DNA of 64,000 nucleotides from Azomonas macrocytogenes (lineage in GTDB: Bacteria > Pseudomonadota > Gammaproteobacteria > Pseudomonadales > Pseudomonadaceae). Location: contig NZ_JACHXI010000011.1 of the NCBI RefSeq assembly GCF_014191985.1, forward strand, positions 1 to 64,000, in the 5' to 3' direction. This document shows, one piece after another, positions 61,524 through 64,000 of the stretch. Both the position numbers and the translations under genes were made by a program. The notes under the pieces are model-generated. The model saw only the letters and a program-made list of their open reading frames with translations, made no database searches and was not told the DNA's origin. Position 1 is the stretch's first letter, and each line of letters opens with the position of its first letter.

Positions 61524-62161
61524 AGCAGATTGCTCTGGCTGGCAGTTTCCGCGCGGGCTTCCAGATCCAGGCTTTCGGTCTCGTCGATGAAGCGGATCAC
61601 TTCGTAGAGATGATCAAGTTTGCCGGTCGCCAGATAGATCTGCTTGTCGGGGTTGGGGCGCGTGAGGTAGCCCAGGTCGCACAGGCGCTTGAAGACCTGC
61701 TTGAGCTGGCCATCGACGCCGTTACTGTTGGAATTGAACAACCGGTAATGGCTGATCCTGGCCAACTGCTCGCGAAACGCGGGAGTATCTTCGATGATGG
61801 TTTGCAGCTCGTTGAGGCGTACCGGGGTGCCTTCGGTCAGCGGTGCATCCTGGGCGCCGGCTTCCTGGACCAGTACCAGCCATTCGGCCAGCGGTGCCAG
61901 TGCATTGCAGGTATCGCGAAACTGTTGGGCGATGACCTTGCGTTCCTCGTCGTCCAGTTGGCGGTAGCCACAAAAGAACACATCGCTGTCCGTACTGCCG
62001 CCGACCATGGCCACTGTGCGGTTGAGCTGGCTCAGGTAGTCGTCCACCTGCTCGCGGTTGGCAGGATTTTTCAAAAATCGCCAGCCTTCCTCGTCGGTGG
62101 TGCGACAAATGAATTCGCCCTTGAGCAGGCGTTCGAGAACCTGACCTTTGGTCGATAGCAT
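61520..62161 (-). CDS. mksE: MksE-like KITE subunit
   Basis: A 213-residue protein with the features of a winged-helix KITE subunit: MLSTKGQVLERLLKGEFICR at the start, LNELQTIIEDTPAFREQLARISHYRLF in the middle and KRLCDLGYLTRPNPDKQIYLATGKLDHLYEVI near the end. MukE/MksE proteins bind the kleisin and DNA. The gene starts immediately after the mksB stop (TAA then ATG). Confidence 0.7.
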   Translation of the reverse strand: MLSTKGQVLERLLKGEFICRTTDEEGWRFLKNPANREQVDDYLSQLNRTVAMVGGSTDSDVFFCGYRQLDDEERKVIAQQFRDTCNALAPLAEWLVLVQEAGAQDAPLTEGTPVRLNELQTIIEDTPAFREQLARISHYRLFNSNSNGVDGQLKQVFKRLCDLGYLTRPNPDKQIYLATGKLDHLYEVIRFIDETESLDLEARAETASQSNLL

Positions 62162-64000
62162 TTATATCGTCTCCTGGGCCTGACGCTGTTGCAGTTTCTC
62201 CGCGATGGCATCCATCTTCGGCTTGACTATCTGTAGCTGTTTCGTCTGCTTGTTGACGATATAGCGGTTGGCGAACAGCGAGAGAACGTCTGAATCCGGG
62301 TTGGGGAATGCGCCAAGAACACGGATATTGTTACTGCTGCAGGCATCGAAAATCTTCTTTACGTTGGTGTGGTGCAGCGTACCGATTTCGTCGATCGGCC
62401 AGTGAATGGTGGCGGGAGAGGCGCCACGTAGTAGGCGGGTGAAGGCCAACAGGAATTTGCACAGGATCAGGTAAGCCATGCCATGGCTGGAGGATTCGTT
62501 GAGCTGGCGGTCGGTGCGGATCACCAGATCGCTGTTGCCTTCGCGCAGGCGCAGTTCGATTTCCAGCAGCCCGGCGATTCCGCCGCTGAGAGCCGAGCGA
62601 CCGATGATATCCAAGGCCCGGCGCATGCTGCTGGTGTAGTCCTCGCCGGGCAGGTCGTTGAAGCCGTCTGTGCGCCATTGCTGGAAAGCCTTGATGAAGG
62701 CCTTGAGTTCAGGCCAGAACTCCAGTTCGCTGATTCGCGAGCGAATGCGCACTGCCGAATCGGATACGCCATCGAGAAAGAGTTCTTCGCTGACTTCGCG
62801 GGTAATGCGGATACTTTGCGTAACGATGCTGCGATCGATGTCGACCAGGACATCATAGTAATTATTGAGCTCCAGGCCGAAGATCCGGCCCTGTTCGCGC
62901 AGCGCCATGATGCTTTGCGGCACCATGACGTTGAGCAATTGCTCCAGGTGCGGCACCAGCTTGCGATGATCCAGAAGCGGAATGCCGCGCTCGCCGACCA
63001 GAGTGCATTCTTCGCGGCTGCGCTCCCAGGTTTCTGCCAGGCTGGAGCCGGATTGGCCGGCGATCAAGGTATCGAAGTGTTCGACATGGGCCTTGATGGC
63101 CGCCAGCAGTTGCTCGCGACTTTGCAGCAAATTCTCCCCGAGACGCAGCCGTTCGTGCAGCTCACCATCGGGAATGCTGCCTTCGGGCGGCAGTTTCAGT
63201 TCCTTCAGGCGGTGGAGCAGGGTTCTCAAGCGGGTCAGGAGCTCGTCCGCTACGGTTTTTGCCGCAGCGGCTTGCATGCGTAGCTCTTCCAGCCGACTGC
63301 GCTCGGCCTTGAAAGCAGCCGTAGCCTTTGCCAGTTGCTGCTCCAGGGTAGTTGCGCGGAGCTGACTTTCGCTCGATTCGGTTTGCAGCAGCGGTTTGCG
63401 TTGCAGCCAGTGGTGCTGGTACCAATCAGCGTAGCTGTGTACGTCGGAACGGCGTTGCTCGGCAGTGGCGATTTTTTTATTCAGCGCGTCCAGTTCCCGT
63501 TTCAGCGAGACGATGACGTTCTCGTCCACGCCGCGAGAATGCAGTTCGGCCTTGTACCAGTTTTCGCATTCCTTGAGTTCTTGCTGGGCTTTGCTCTGGC
63601 GTTGTTCGATATTTTTCTTGAGCTGCTGGATTTGTGCATAGAGGCTGCCGAGCACCTGTTGCCAGTACGCGGTTTTTTCCAGACGATCCGCGCCATGCTG
63701 GTTTTTCAAGTCGGCCAGCCATTGTTCGTGCTGGCTGGCGAGCTGCTTGAGTGCGCCAGTCAGTTCGGTGAGCTGCTTGCGCGCCTTGAGCTTGCGCTCC
63801 TGCAAGGCGGCATTGATTTGCTCCTGCTGGTTGCGCTTTTCCTCCTTGATGCGCCGGATATCTTCGCGCCGGTTGCGTTGTTCGGTGTGGCTCAGGAGCA
63901 GGCGTTGCTGTACGTCCTCCACGGCTTCGTTGGCTTCGATAAGCTGTTTTTCGGCGAATTGCTGCTGGTTTTTTGCTTCCTGCACTTCGTCTTCGAGGCA
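62162..64000 (-). CDS. mksB: MksB-like SMC ATPase, C-terminal part (runs off the window)
   Basis: At least 612 residues are present; the N-terminal head and start lie beyond 64000. The visible part is coiled coil for about 290 residues, then the C-terminal ATPase half with ESSSHGMAYLILCKFLLAF (signature region) and the Walker B IHWPIDEIGTLHHTN. The SMC hinge is short, as in MksB/MukB relatives rather than Smc. The four-gene order SMC-KITE-kleisin-TOPRIM on one strand identifies an MksBEFG/Wadjet-like condensin. Confidence 0.8.
   Translation of the reverse strand, partial: CLEDEVQEAKNQQQFAEKQLIEANEAVEDVQQRLLLSHTEQRNRREDIRRIKEEKRNQQEQINAALQERKLKARKQLTELTGALKQLASQHEQWLADLKNQHGADRLEKTAYWQQVLGSLYAQIQQLKKNIEQRQSKAQQELKECENWYKAELHSRGVDENVIVSLKRELDALNKKIATAEQRRSDVHSYADWYQHHWLQRKPLLQTESSESQLRATTLEQQLAKATAAFKAERSRLEELRMQAAAAKTVADELLTRLRTLLHRLKELKLPPEGSIPDGELHERLRLGENLLQSREQLLAAIKAHVEHFDTLIAGQSGSSLAETWERSREECTLVGERGIPLLDHRKLVPHLEQLLNVMVPQSIMALREQGRIFGLELNNYYDVLVDIDRSIVTQSIRITREVSEELFLDGVSDSAVRIRSRISELEFWPELKAFIKAFQQWRTDGFNDLPGEDYTSSMRRALDIIGRSALSGGIAGLLEIELRLREGNSDLVIRTDRQLNESSSHGMAYLILCKFLLAFTRLLRGASPATIHWPIDEIGTLHHTNVKKIFDACSSNNIRVLGAFPNPDSDVLSLFANRYIVNKQTKQLQIVKPKMDAIAEKLQQRQAQETI

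Overview
The window looks like chromosome from a member of the Pseudomonadaceae with a moderate GC content, by eye clearly lower than P. aeruginosa. The evidence is a set of Pseudomonas-type proteins and gene pairings: cspD/clpS-clpA, infA-bpt-aat-trxB, ftsK-lolA-rarA-serS-cysG, an L,D-transpeptidase facing oprI, smc-zipA, mutS-fdxA, and gacA-uvrC-pgsA-tRNA-Gly. The species cannot be named from this window.

Layout. 1-2 kb: start of pgi and pgl (minus strand), a GST-like protein and an L,D-transpeptidase. 3-17.7 kb: dense housekeeping (flavodoxin, cspD, clpS-clpA, infA, bpt, aat, trxB, ftsK, lolA, rarA, serS, cysG). 17.7-19.7 kb: an accessory islet with a coiled-coil membrane protein, two small charged proteins, an IS66-type transposase scrap and a DUF2789 protein. 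20-34.5 kb: ybaL, a TetR-acuI pair with two matching operators, a second L,D-transpeptidase next to its likely substrate OprI, DAHP synthase, cysB, zipA and smc. 34.5-39.5 kb: a SEC-C protein, a penicillin-acylase-like lipoprotein, trmO and rimO. 39.5-41 kb: a broken serine recombinase and phage lysis-region remnants. 41-45.6 kb: yihY, a three-gene translationally coupled glycosyltransferase/deacetylase/flippase-like cluster, csbD and fdxA. 45.7-52 kb: mutS, a tyrosine-recombinase scrap, gacA, uvrC, pgsA and tRNA-Gly.

From about 52 to 58.6 kb the sequence becomes visibly GC-richer and mosaic. A broken P4-type integrase lies just after tRNA-Gly, followed by truncated short-chain dehydrogenase and DUF2306 pieces. 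Then comes an apparently intact minus-strand operon (chimeric SDR, ATP/ADP-translocase-like MFS carrier, 65-residue protein, class I methyltransferase with a regulatory domain) with a divergent TetR regulator. The two SDR promoters carry the same pair of palindromic operators with identical spacing, which indicates a duplicated regulated promoter.

The end of the window (59.5-64 kb, minus strand) holds an MksB-MksE-MksF-MksG (Wadjet-like) condensin operon whose SMC gene runs off the edge. This is the strongest genome-defence candidate here. Four recombinase relics (IS66, serine recombinase, tyrosine integrase near mutS, P4 integrase at tRNA-Gly) sit where expected Pseudomonas gene order is lost, for example no ligA after zipA and no rpoS next to fdxA.
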